This document shows positions 1 through 8,311 of a DNA stretch of 32,651 bases, piece after piece. Source of the stretch: JBCCGE01 sp039029455 (lineage in GTDB: Bacteria > Pseudomonadota > Gammaproteobacteria > Arenicellales > Poriferihabitantaceae). A program made the translations under genes and the position numbers. The stretch covers positions 1-32,651 of the forward strand of contig JBCCGE010000035.1 in assembly GCA_039029455.1 (NCBI GenBank), given 5' to 3'. The first letter of the stretch is position 1, and every line of letters starts with the position of its first letter. The notes under the pieces are model-generated. The model was not told where the DNA came from. It saw only the letters and a list, made by a program, of their open reading frames with translations, and searched no databases.

Positions 1-2
1 GT

Positions 3-119
3 GGAACGACACGTCGTCTCGGGACTGCGACTGTGACACTTAGGGACACAACAAAAGTGGCAAATGGGGCTCATCGCTATACGAATTCAGGAGAAGAACC
101 TATTGAGTTCAATTTGTGA
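3..119 (+). CDS. Possible C-terminal end of an upstream gene (partial)
   Basis: An open frame enters from the left edge and stops at TGA 117-119, giving 38 residues ending in EEPIEFNL. The amino-acid mix is plausible for a folded protein, but no family is recognisable from so short a tail. The next 150 bases look like a promoter region, which fits a gene ending here. The frame could also be open by chance; I rate it as weak. Confidence 0.3.
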   Translation, partial: GTTRRLGTATVTLRDTTKVANGAHRYTNSGEEPIEFNL

Positions 120-130
120 ACAAAATCACA
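115..130. promoter_or_regulatory. CRP/Vfr-type binding site
   Basis: The sequence is TGTGA-N6-TCACA, a perfect match to the symmetric core bound by the cAMP receptor protein. Its centre (122.5) lies about 41.5 bp before the start point predicted from the TATAGT box at 152-157, the usual geometry of a class II CRP-activated promoter. TTTGTGAACA recurs at 136-145, where GTGAACATTCAC (139-150) forms a second, shorter palindrome. The match is seen in the sequence; the regulator is inferred. Confidence 0.5.
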
Positions 131-151
131 GAACGTTTGTGAACATTCACG

Positions 152-157
152 TATAGT
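152..157 (+). promoter_or_regulatory. Candidate -10 box for the repeat-protein gene
   Basis: TATAGT resembles the sigma-70 -10 consensus. No good -35 box lies 17 bp upstream, as expected for a promoter that depends on an activator such as CRP at the adjacent palindrome. Transcription from about 164 would give a leader of roughly 110 bases. Confidence 0.3.
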
Positions 158-272
158 CTTCCGCAAAATAATTCCAGAAACAGTTCACTACTGATCAATC
201 TTTTTCGATACGATAAGACTGATTTTGGGCACCGAATAAATTTACTATTTATATAAACCCAGGTTTGGAAAA

Positions 273-1889
273 TTGACCAGAATTAAAGCTCGATACTCAG
301 TGCCACTTGTCACAGGCTTTTTACTATTGGTCCTGACACTATTAGGTACTCCCTTTGCTGTTCATGCGGGCAGTATTGCAGGAACATTGACGCTTCCATC
401 CGGGGCCTATTCACTGCCTTCTGACATGCAGATGTTCGTGTCAGCCAGAGCAACGGTCGGCAGTCCGACAAGTCACTCTCGGCAAACACTGATTACATTT
501 GATGCGGCAAGTCTGCCGGGTTCAGGTGAAACGTTTTTGATTACCGGTCTTCTAAACGACCATGACTACACCCTGAGCTATAGCTGCACTGGCTTTACAT
601 TTCCACTGCCGTGCAGAGATTTTGTCCCCAGACTAAATTTCAATGATTCAGCGGTTAATGATACTGTTTTGAGACGGGAAGACGGACAGGTATTTGATGG
701 AGCGGCTGACACCACAGGCATAGCGATTCCTATACAAATTGGAACAGCATATTCTGGAACTATCTTCATCCCCGGCGGTGAGAACGCTGCTGGTGACATT
801 TCATTTACAGTGTTGGCTCGAAACGTCAATACGCCGCAGACAGTTCTGCTTCAAACATCACATACGATTGCTCAGGGAACGAACTCCATTGAAATTGAGA
901 TACATGTTCCTGACGATGATTCCGAATCCTGGCATATCGGTTACGCGTGTGTCAGTGCGCTCGATCCGGACTGCGGTGTTTTCCAGAGAGAGGGGTACAC
1001 AAAAGATGGCGCCACAAACAATACAGTCGAAGAAACAGATGACGCCGATGTGTTCGTTGGCGACACTCCGGATTCAACTCTGAACTTTGCTTTTCTTACA
1101 GGCTTTAGAATCTCCGGAACGGTATTTACACCTGAAGCCGTAGAGGATGCAGCAGGTATTCTGCTCACTATCCGAGCTCAGGATACAACTGACTCTACAA
1201 ATTTCTCCAGCACTCCGGTGACAATTTCTCAAGGCAGTGATCAAGAGTCCTACGAACTTACCGTTTCTCTAAAAGAGGATGCTGAATGGCTGGTAAGTTA
1301 CAGCTGTCAGGAGCTGGCGACACCATTTGAGTGCGCAAAGTACCTTCAAAGTGGTTTGTATGATGACGATGGGACAGTGGAAAGCTCAGATCAGGTGGAT
1401 CCGCTGCTGGCAGGAGGCGAGTCTCATGAGGATATCGATCTCACGCTTATTCGAGGAGTGACGCTAACGGGTGTACTTCAGCTCACAGCTGGAGAAGCGC
1501 CTTTTGGCGGCCTGACGTTTAGAGTCAATGCGGAAGAAACTACCGGATCAAATCTTGAATTTTCCCAGTTAGTCGAAATTGATGAAGGTGCAAATTCGAC
1601 GGATTTCAGTATCGTTGTGAATACCAGTGTTACGGCACAATATCGTTTGCGTTATCGTTGCACGGACAGTCTGACTCCACAATGCGATCGGGTGACGGAG
1701 AGTGCGTTTTATGATGCAGCAACTGAAACCATGGTTGAAGAAAGTGGTGATGCAACCCCGTTGGCAAACAACGGTATGGCCGTGGCGGATTTAACGCTTC
1801 TTGTCGAGAGCAGCGGGCTTGTTGACAGCGGGGGACTCTGTATACCGATCAGGGCAAGCAATGGTGCAATTGTGACGGTGTGCATGTAG
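273..1889 (+). CDS. Secreted protein with four Cys-paired tandem repeats
   Basis: The protein has 538 residues with a Sec signal peptide (basic MTRIKAR, hydrophobic core, probable cleavage after AVHA around residue 32). The rest is four divergent repeats of about 120 residues (roughly 33-156, 158-276, 278-394, 396-511). Each opens with a G-T/V-hydrophobic beta-like strand and holds a Y-x-C...C pair 8-9 residues apart (C105/C114, C226/C234, C345/C354, C463/C471). A last pair, C523 and C537, lies in the short tail. Acidic, Thr/Ser-rich beta repeats with likely disulfides suggest an extracellular or surface-associated structural or adhesive protein; I do not recognise the family and assign no function. 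The start is a TTG chosen because it includes the charged N-terminus of the signal peptide; no ATG lies nearby. A CRP-like site lies upstream. Confidence 0.8.
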   Translation: MTRIKARYSVPLVTGFLLLVLTLLGTPFAVHAGSIAGTLTLPSGAYSLPSDMQMFVSARATVGSPTSHSRQTLITFDAASLPGSGETFLITGLLNDHDYTLSYSCTGFTFPLPCRDFVPRLNFNDSAVNDTVLRREDGQVFDGAADTTGIAIPIQIGTAYSGTIFIPGGENAAGDISFTVLARNVNTPQTVLLQTSHTIAQGTNSIEIEIHVPDDDSESWHIGYACVSALDPDCGVFQREGYTKDGATNNTVEETDDADVFVGDTPDSTLNFAFLTGFRISGTVFTPEAVEDAAGILLTIRAQDTTDSTNFSSTPVTISQGSDQESYELTVSLKEDAEWLVSYSCQELATPFECAKYLQSGLYDDDGTVESSDQVDPLLAGGESHEDIDLTLIRGVTLTGVLQLTAGEAPFGGLTFRVNAEETTGSNLEFSQLVEIDEGANSTDFSIVVNTSVTAQYRLRYRCTDSLTPQCDRVTESAFYDAATETMVEESGDATPLANNGMAVADLTLLVESSGLVDSGGLCIPIRASNGAIVTVCM

Positions 1890-2197
1890 TGCAATTCCTC
1901 TCACCCCGCCGGACCCAATAGCATTGCAATTGATGCGATCTTGCCATTGCACATCTCTTCAGTTTTCCTCAGAAAAAACAGCAAGGCAAACAGCAGTAGC
2001 ATTACACTGATGATAGAAAGTCCGGCGAGGACCAGACTGAAATAGTTAATAGCTACAGAGACTAAAAATGGATAGCTTACAAATGTACTGCTATAGTGCT
2101 TTGTCCAGAGGAATGGTGGAAAAGCGTTGCACTAAGTAAGGATGTCAGACCATCTGATTTATCTAATTCGACTCAATTGGCCGTAATCTGGAAATTC
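1890..2197. other. Intergenic region, with a small antisense hydrophobic frame
   Basis: No convincing gene is present. On the minus strand an open frame runs from about 2140 to its stop at 1901-1903 and encodes a strongly hydrophobic stretch ending in CNGKIASIAMLLGPAG. Its first ATG is at 2002, leaving only about 33 residues, and no ribosome site is evident. It could be a small membrane protein or a gene remnant. The hydrolase frame also stays open upstream to a GTG at 2096. Confidence 0.3.
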
Positions 2198-2992
2198 ATG
2201 ACCTACGCTTTGGCGGGCTATCTATCGCTGACTTTGCTGGTGTATTTCTCGCAAAGAAAAATGCTTTATCTCCCTGACAAGTCCGCAGTTTCCGGGGACG
2301 TCACCGTGATCAGGGGCATGCATCCATGGCCTCCGGATACCGAGTATCGTGGATACATTGGTTTGGCGGGTCAAACATCAGAGCGAGGCACAGTGGTAGT
2401 GCTCCACGGTAACGCCGGAAACGCGTCTGATCGAACGTATTACCTGGAGGCGCTGGAACCGCTGGGTTACCGAGTTATTTTGATTGAGTATCCGGGATAC
2501 GGAGATCGCGGGGGCAAGCCGACCGAAAGCCAGTTGGTTCAGGATGCCGTCGATACTCTAAAGAGGGTGAAAAAAATCTATGGAGCGCCAATTTATTTAT
2601 GGGGAGAATCCCTTGGTGCGGGCGTAGCAGCGGCAACAGTCGCAAATGCTGAAACTCCAATCGATGGCGTCGTCATGATGACGCCGTGGGACACGCTAGG
2701 TGAGGTTGCGCAATCTCATTATTGGTATCTGCCCGCGCGATGGCTCGTTAAAGACAAATACAATAGTGTCGATAACCTCTCCGACTACAGTGGCAACGTT
2801 GCAGTTGTTCTCGCTGGTCGTGATGAGGTGATACCCGTTAGGCACGGCGAGAAGCTCTGGCAGTCCATCAAGAGCAACAAAAAGCTCTGGGTATTTGAGC
2901 ACGCCACTCACAACCGTATGCCACTGGAACCGAGTCGGTCCTGGTGGCGAGAGGTCATGCATTTTTTGTCGAGCGAGCACGTCTCCGAGTAG
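2198..2992 (+). CDS. Membrane-anchored alpha/beta hydrolase (BEM46/ABHD13-like)
   Basis: This is a serine hydrolase of the alpha/beta fold, of unknown substrate. From ATG 2198 the 264-residue protein begins with one hydrophobic helix (about residues 2-18) followed by QRKMLYLPDK, the usual anchor and entry of this family. The oxyanion-hole motif HGNAGN follows, then the nucleophile elbow GESLG (Ser138), an acid in LAGRDEVIP (Asp209) and a histidine in HATHNR (His238), so the catalytic triad is complete. The frame is open to a GTG at 2096, which would add 34 residues. I prefer 2198 because it puts the anchor at the N-terminus as in relatives. The gene converges on the bkd operon, leaving 45 bp between stops. 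Confidence 0.85.
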   Translation: MTYALAGYLSLTLLVYFSQRKMLYLPDKSAVSGDVTVIRGMHPWPPDTEYRGYIGLAGQTSERGTVVVLHGNAGNASDRTYYLEALEPLGYRVILIEYPGYGDRGGKPTESQLVQDAVDTLKRVKKIYGAPIYLWGESLGAGVAAATVANAETPIDGVVMMTPWDTLGEVAQSHYWYLPARWLVKDKYNSVDNLSDYSGNVAVVLAGRDEVIPVRHGEKLWQSIKSNKKLWVFEHATHNRMPLEPSRSWWREVMHFLSSEHVSE

Positions 2993-3037
2993 GGGGTTTG
3001 GGTTTTTAGGGTGAAGCAACAGTCTCCTCTGAAATTT

Positions 3038-4453
3038 TTAGAAATGTAAACCATGACCGATTGCGGTCATACATGCCTCCTGCAGACCTTCGCTCAGGGT
3101 AGGGTGCGCGTGAATCGTCGCAGCAATATCTTCGGCACGGGCCCCCATTTCAATAGCAATAGAAAATGCCGCCGAAAGTTCAGAAACGCCAACACCCACT
3201 GCCTGTATGCCCAAAATAACGTTGGTGTTTTTCTGAGTAACAACACGGATAAATCCATCTTCACGTTGCAGGGTCATGGCCCGACCGTTTGCGCCCAATG
3301 GAAACTTTGATACACGGTACTCGGCCCCGACCGCACCGGCCTGATCCGGCGAGAGACCTGCGGTGACGATTTCAGGATCGGTAAAACACACTGAGGGTAT
3401 GCATTGTTTGTCCCAACTTTGCTTTTGACCTGCAACAATTTTTGCCACCATATCACCCTGCGCCATTGCACGATGGGCGAGCATGGGTTCGCCGGTCACA
3501 TCGCCTATTGCGAAAACGCCACGCATCGACGTCCGGCACTGATCGTCAATTTCTAGATAACCGTTGCTTTCTGTCAGGCTGAGTTCCTCAAGGCCCCAGC
3601 CGGATAGGCGCGGGCGTCTACCCACTGTTACCAGAACTTTACTGGCGTGTACTGACTCTTCGTTGCCATCGGAGTCGAGAATCTTAAGCTCTGCCTTTGT
3701 CTTGTCATAACTTAACGCGGTCGTCTGCGTCAGAATATTTGCACCTAACTTCTCTAAACGCTTCAAAACAGGTCGGGAAAGTTCGTCGTCGTATTGGGGC
3801 AGGAGCCGGGTCTCGGATTCAATGATGCTGACTTTAGTGCCGAATTTTGCGAAGCAGGTGCCTAGTTCCAGACCGATGTAGCCGCCGCCAACTATGGCCA
3901 GCGATTCCGGTACTTCAGATAAGGACAGCAGCTCTTTGGACGATAATATGTGATCGTCAAACGGCAGCGTGGGTATTGAAACAGGCTCTGATCCGGTAGC
4001 GATTACGGCATATTCACAATGTACCTGCACCGAACCGTTGGTTGATTCGACCACAACTGTTTTGCCATCGCGAAATTTCGCGTTGCCCTGCAAAACCCGA
4101 ACATTCGCTCTTTTGAGCAAACCAGAAACTCCGGTATTGAGACGACTAACGATGCTGTTTTTCCAGTCAATAGTTTTTTGCAGGTCGATGGTGGCTGCGC
4201 TGGCGCGAATTCCCATCGTTGATTCTGCGTCTCTGGCGTCACAAAATGATTTCACATGATGAAACTCATCGGCGGCATGAATTAACGCCTTTGAGGGGAT
4301 ACAACCCACGTTCAGGCAGGTGCCACCGAGGCGCTCCGATTCGACAATAACTGTATCCACTCCGAGTTGACCGGCGCGGATGGCACAAACGTAGCCCCCG
4401 GGACCTGCACCTATGATCAGGAGTTTTGTATTAATCGTCTCCATATCAGTCAT
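3038..4453 (-). CDS. lpdV: Dihydrolipoyl dehydrogenase, E3 of the branched-chain complex
   Basis: This FAD enzyme reoxidises the dihydrolipoyl arm of E2 and passes electrons to NAD+. The FAD-binding Rossmann motif GAGPGG lies at residues 15-20. The redox disulfide GGTCLNVGC (C46, C51) is intact, followed by the NAD motif VGGGYIGLE. The FAD-contact segment AIGDVTGEPMLAHRA and the catalytic HAHPTLSE near the C-terminus are also present. The 471-residue length is normal. As I recall LPD-Val of Pseudomonas putida, the N-terminus is closely similar, which with gene order supports lpdV rather than the general E3. The ATG overlaps the E2 stop region by 8 bases, indicating translational coupling; a second ATG at 4444 is an equally possible start. 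It is the last gene of the operon. Confidence 0.96.
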   Translation of the reverse strand: MTDMETINTKLLIIGAGPGGYVCAIRAGQLGVDTVIVESERLGGTCLNVGCIPSKALIHAADEFHHVKSFCDARDAESTMGIRASAATIDLQKTIDWKNSIVSRLNTGVSGLLKRANVRVLQGNAKFRDGKTVVVESTNGSVQVHCEYAVIATGSEPVSIPTLPFDDHILSSKELLSLSEVPESLAIVGGGYIGLELGTCFAKFGTKVSIIESETRLLPQYDDELSRPVLKRLEKLGANILTQTTALSYDKTKAELKILDSDGNEESVHASKVLVTVGRRPRLSGWGLEELSLTESNGYLEIDDQCRTSMRGVFAIGDVTGEPMLAHRAMAQGDMVAKIVAGQKQSWDKQCIPSVCFTDPEIVTAGLSPDQAGAVGAEYRVSKFPLGANGRAMTLQREDGFIRVVTQKNTNVILGIQAVGVGVSELSAAFSIAIEMGARAEDIAATIHAHPTLSEGLQEACMTAIGHGLHF

Positions 4454-5714
4454 CCAGGAACAACATTGCGGGTTTTTCCAGCAGTGTTTTCAGCTTGTTG
4501 ACGAAAACAGCGGCGTCCCAGCCATCAATAACCCGATGGTCAAAACTGCAGGAGAGATTCATCATTTTCCTCGGGACAAACTGTTGACCGTCCCAAAATG
4601 GTCGCACAGACATTTTGTTGATGCCCACAATTGCAACCTCCGGATAGTTAATAATCGGCGTAGTAGCCAAAGCGCCGAGCGCTCCGAGTGACGTTATCGT
4701 AATCGTAGAGCCAGTCAGCTCTTCTCGTGCCGCCGTTCCTTCTCTGCACTCATTGGCCAATCGCAACACTTCAGATGCATTCTGCCAAAGCGAATTTGCT
4801 TCACTGTGCCGTACTACCGGCACAACCAAACCGTTATCCGTTTGTGTGGCGACGCCAATGTGCACACCGCCGTACTGAGTGATTGTGTTCGCATCATCGT
4901 CATACAAGGAATTGAGTGCTGGCTGATCCTGCACAGCCTCGACGATTGACTTCATCACAAATGGCAGAATCGTCAATTTGGTTCGCGAACCACTGTGCCT
5001 CTCATTGAGCTCGGCACGCAGTTCTTCCAGATACTGAACATCCACCTCTTCCACGATCGTGATGTGGGGTATACGCGACTTCGACAGAGACATCTTCTCC
5101 GCAATCTTGCGGCGCATGCCAACCACTTTGATGACTTGAGTGTCCGTATTCAGAACTTTTGTCGCACCGCCATGTGTTGAGGTTTCTCTCACATGATCGT
5201 CAAGATCGCTATGCACAACGCGCCCCGCGGGGCCACTGCCTGAGACGGTGGAAATATCAATCCCCAATTCCCTTGCTCTTTGCCGCACAGAAGGCGCAGC
5301 CAGAACTCTTTTAACCACCGTTTTCGAAACATCATTAGACACCGCTTCGCGATCTCCTTTCTCGGCAACAGCATCATCTCCTCTGACCGTGTCTTCGAAC
5401 TCTGAATTTTTGGTGTCTTCGGCGACAATATTCTCAGTCGGCGATTTCACCATCTCGGATGTATCCGCGTCGCCGTCAATTTCAATATGAATCAGGTCTG
5501 ACCCAACAGCCACAATGTCACCCACATCGGCGCAGAGTTTTCTCACTTCTCCGTGAACACTGCTCGGCACGTCTATTGCAGCCTTGTCCGTCATTACGGC
5601 GCAGATGAGCTGATCTTCAGCAACTTGATCGCCTACACCAACATGCCACTCAGTGAGCTCGACTTCAGCGACACCTTCGCCAACATCGCTCATTCGGATA
5701 ACAAACAAGCCCAT
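4446..5714 (-). CDS. bkdB: Branched-chain 2-oxoacid dehydrogenase E2 (dihydrolipoyl acyltransferase)
   Basis: E2 forms the complex core and transfers the acyl group from E1 to CoA. One lipoyl domain occupies about residues 3-78, with the lipoylated Lys44 in VMTDKA. A Glu/Asp/Val-rich flexible linker follows, then a peripheral subunit-binding domain beginning LAAPSVRQRARELG. The C-terminal acyltransferase domain carries the active-site motif FDHRVIDG. From ATG 5714 the protein has 422 residues. This start is preferred over an upstream in-frame ATG at 5780 because MGLFVIRMSDVGEGVAEVEL aligns with the standard E2 N-terminus and sits 2 bp after the E1beta stop. The single lipoyl domain fits the BCKDH type. 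Confidence 0.96.
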   Translation of the reverse strand: MGLFVIRMSDVGEGVAEVELTEWHVGVGDQVAEDQLICAVMTDKAAIDVPSSVHGEVRKLCADVGDIVAVGSDLIHIEIDGDADTSEMVKSPTENIVAEDTKNSEFEDTVRGDDAVAEKGDREAVSNDVSKTVVKRVLAAPSVRQRARELGIDISTVSGSGPAGRVVHSDLDDHVRETSTHGGATKVLNTDTQVIKVVGMRRKIAEKMSLSKSRIPHITIVEEVDVQYLEELRAELNERHSGSRTKLTILPFVMKSIVEAVQDQPALNSLYDDDANTITQYGGVHIGVATQTDNGLVVPVVRHSEANSLWQNASEVLRLANECREGTAAREELTGSTITITSLGALGALATTPIINYPEVAIVGINKMSVRPFWDGQQFVPRKMMNLSCSFDHRVIDGWDAAVFVNKLKTLLEKPAMLFLDD

Positions 5715-5716
5715 GA

Positions 5717-6730
5717 CTAGTTTTCCAGCGCTGTCTGTAAAGCCCTGCCGACCCGTGCTGGTCCAGGGAAATAATCCCACTCCTGAGCGTGCGGGTAAGG
5801 GGTATCCCAGCCAGTTACCCTTTGAATAGGAACTTCCAGATGATAAAAACAGTGCTGTTGAATCAGGGCGGCAAGTTCTGCGCCAAATCCGCTTGTGAGC
5901 GTGGCTTCATGAACAATGACGCAGCGCCCGGTCTTTTGAACGGACGACACAATAGTCTCCAAATCGAGTGGTAGTAACGTCCGCAGATCGACGATTTCAG
6001 CATCGATACCGGTTTCGCTTGCTGCCGCTTCTGCAACATAAACCATTGTGCCGTAGGCAAGAATCGTAACCTGTGTTCCATCACGTCGTACTTCTGCTTT
6101 GCCGAGCGGCAATGCGTAGTAATCCTCCGGTACTTTGCCTGCGTCGTGGTTTCTCCATGACGCGATAGGGGCATCGTGATGACCATCAAACGGCCCGTTG
6201 TAGAGTCGCTTCGGTTCGAGAAAGATTACCGGGTCAGGATCTTCGATCGCTGCAGCCAGAAGCCCTTTGGCATCATAGGGATTGGAGGGCATCACTGTTT
6301 TTAATCCGGATACATGCGTAAATATTGCTTCAGGACTCTGACTGTGTGTTTGCCCGCCAAAGATTCCGCCGCCAACCGGCATACGGATGACCAAAGGACA
6401 TGTAAAGTCGCCTGCAGAACGGTGCCGCAGTCGCGCGGCCTCAGATACGATCTGATCGAAAGCCGGATAGACATAGTCGGCAAACTGGACTTCAACGCAC
6501 GGACGCAAACCGTAAGCCGCCATTCCGATTGCAGTACCCACGATTCCCAATTCACTGATTGGTGAATCGAAACACCGTGTTTTGCCATACTTTTCCTGCA
6601 ATCCCGAAGTGCAGCGGAACACTCCACCAAAATAGCCGACGTCCTGACCAAACACCACAACGCGGTCATCACGCTCCATCGAACAATCGTGGGCGCTACG
6701 TATGGCCTCAATCATTGTCATGTGGGACAT
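5717..6730 (-). CDS. bkdA2: Branched-chain 2-oxoacid dehydrogenase E1 beta subunit
   Basis: This is the beta half of the thiamine-diphosphate decarboxylase, which with the alpha subunit decarboxylates the keto acids from Val, Leu and Ile. The 337-residue length is typical. The N-terminus (MTMIEAIRSAHDCSMERDD) leads to GQDVGYFGGVF, containing the region contacting the cofactor. FDSPISELGIVGTAIGMA and PVGGGIFGGQTHSQSPEA are conserved E1beta segments, and the C-terminal transketolase-like domain ends in TGWDTPYPHAQEWDYFPG. It starts 2 bp after the E1alpha stop and ends 2 bp before E2, so the genes are surely one transcript. Confidence 0.96.
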   Translation of the reverse strand: MSHMTMIEAIRSAHDCSMERDDRVVVFGQDVGYFGGVFRCTSGLQEKYGKTRCFDSPISELGIVGTAIGMAAYGLRPCVEVQFADYVYPAFDQIVSEAARLRHRSAGDFTCPLVIRMPVGGGIFGGQTHSQSPEAIFTHVSGLKTVMPSNPYDAKGLLAAAIEDPDPVIFLEPKRLYNGPFDGHHDAPIASWRNHDAGKVPEDYYALPLGKAEVRRDGTQVTILAYGTMVYVAEAAASETGIDAEIVDLRTLLPLDLETIVSSVQKTGRCVIVHEATLTSGFGAELAALIQQHCFYHLEVPIQRVTGWDTPYPHAQEWDYFPGPARVGRALQTALEN

Positions 6731-6732
6731 GA

Positions 6733-7965
6733 TCAGTACCCCGCCTCTTGTCTCTGCCGTATCAAGTGTGCAGGCATCTCTTCAAAGACACCTTCAAACA
6801 TATCGCGTGCCGAAGGCGGACTACCGGAGATTAGTGTGCCGATTTCTTCCGAAGCTTTTTGCGCATTAACAACCTGAGCTTCGATCTCCTGTTCGGCTTC
6901 AAGATGCCGCTGTTCCGACCACACGCCTTGCTTAATCAAATGCGTTTTCAGTCGCAGGATAGGGTCTCCCAGAGGCCAGGCATCGCCTTCTTCCTTCGGC
7001 CGATAGGCGCCCGGATCATCAGAAGTGGAATGTCCACCGGCACGATATGTCACATACTCTATGAGAGTCGGCCCGAGGTTTCGCCGCGCTCGTTCGCAGG
7101 CCCAGGTGGCGACAGAATGAACTGCAAGAAAGTCGTTGCCATCCACCCGAAGTGACGGAATGCCAAAACCATGTCCCCTTGACGCGAAAGTTGCAGCGCC
7201 TCCTTTGGCGATGCCCTGAAATGTGGATATGGCCCATTGATTGTTAACGATGTTCAGGACGACAGGAGCGCGATAGGTGGATGCGAATACCATCGCCGCG
7301 TGAAAATCGTTTTCGGCTGTCGCACCATCCCCCACCCAGCCGACAGCGATTTTTTTGTCGTTGCTGATCGCAGACGCCATCGCCCAGCCTACCGCTTGCG
7401 AGAACTGCGTCGTCAAATTTCCGGATATGGAAAAGAAGCCGTAGTCCTTTGCAGAATACATTATCGGCATTTGTCGCCCATGAATCGGATCCTGCTCGTT
7501 TGAGTAAATCTGATTCATCAGTTTTATAAGCGGATATTGTTGCGAAATGAGCAAGCCAACCTGCCGATAGGTCGGAAAGTTCATGTCTCCTTTTCGCAAA
7601 GCCTGCTGGAACGCGCAAGCGACCGCCTCCTCGCCAGCGCTCTTCATATAAAAGGATGTTTTACCCTGTCTTTGGGCCAGCACCATGCGGTTGTCAAAAC
7701 TCCGCACCGTCATCATGTTCCGCAGTCCATCGATGAGCTCATCGTCTCCCAGACTACTCGCCCACGGTCCGACGGCGTCGCCGTCTTTGGACAATACGCG
7801 TATTACGGAAAAAGCGAGGTCGCGCATCGCTTCGGGTTCGACATCGACTTCCGGTCGCCCAGCTTCGCCGGCTTTTGGAATTTCTACTTCTGAAAAATCG
7901 GGTGCATCGCCAGGACGCACACCAGGGGAGGGGACATGAAGTGACAAGCCACTTTTTTTGGGCAT
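6733..7965 (-). CDS. bkdA1: Branched-chain 2-oxoacid dehydrogenase E1 alpha subunit
   Basis: This is the catalytic thiamine-diphosphate subunit, 410 residues. The cofactor motif is complete: GDG at 212-214 through NN at 241-242. The active-site/phosphorylation-loop equivalent YRAGGHSTSDDPGAYR spans about 307-322. The N-terminal VPSPGVRPGDAPDF...VDVEP, and stretches such as FPTYRQVG, GRQMPIMYS and FFSISGNLTTQF, match what I recall of P. putida BkdA1 very closely. That distinguishes it from pyruvate or acetoin E1. An AAGGA-like ribosome site lies 8 bases before ATG. It is first in the operon E1alpha-E1beta-E2-E3, with 346 bp of leader and promoter region upstream. No Lrp-type bkdR is adjacent. 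Confidence 0.96.
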   Translation of the reverse strand: MPKKSGLSLHVPSPGVRPGDAPDFSEVEIPKAGEAGRPEVDVEPEAMRDLAFSVIRVLSKDGDAVGPWASSLGDDELIDGLRNMMTVRSFDNRMVLAQRQGKTSFYMKSAGEEAVACAFQQALRKGDMNFPTYRQVGLLISQQYPLIKLMNQIYSNEQDPIHGRQMPIMYSAKDYGFFSISGNLTTQFSQAVGWAMASAISNDKKIAVGWVGDGATAENDFHAAMVFASTYRAPVVLNIVNNQWAISTFQGIAKGGAATFASRGHGFGIPSLRVDGNDFLAVHSVATWACERARRNLGPTLIEYVTYRAGGHSTSDDPGAYRPKEEGDAWPLGDPILRLKTHLIKQGVWSEQRHLEAEQEIEAQVVNAQKASEEIGTLISGSPPSARDMFEGVFEEMPAHLIRQRQEAGY

Positions 7966-8311
7966 TTTTGCTATCCTTTTTTAAACTGCAGAACGAACAA
8001 AGGTAATTGTCGACTGCAGGTTTATGGTTTCGATATGACCGTAAATCGTCAGCAGGATCACTGCTTAAGGTTTACACGCAAAGCCTATCATCAATTTTTG
8101 GATAAAGGAATCTCGGATTGCTTAGTGGAAGTAGCTATTCCACACAGTCTATAGCTAAATAATTTGGCGTTAAAAAATGATCAACGCGCCGGTCTTGCAA
8201 GTTGGCAGGCAACTTTCTACATCAGCGCTGCTAATAAATATACAGTCGATAGTGTGACAGAGCATCAATGCAGACATAAATACGCCGAGTTTCTCACCTC
8301 TGACTCAGTTG
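7966..8311. other. Intergenic region upstream of the bkd operon
   Basis: No gene is visible on either strand. It must hold the bkd promoter and the 3' end of the next minus-strand gene is not here (that gene ends at 8312). Short inverted repeats are present: AAACTGCAG/CTGCAGgTTT (7983-8023), GTGGAA/TTCCAC (8125-8143) and AAGTTG/CAACTT (8199-8215). The first lies just before the bkdA1 ribosome site and could be an operator; none is long enough to be sure. Confidence 0.4.

Noticed and set aside
2096..2197. Upstream GTG start for the hydrolase
   Set aside because: It would add 34 residues before the membrane anchor, with no ribosome site; relatives start at the anchor.
8199..8215. AAGTTG/CAACTT hairpin as a terminator
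   Set aside because: A 6-bp stem without a T-run, and no gene ends nearby on the right strand.
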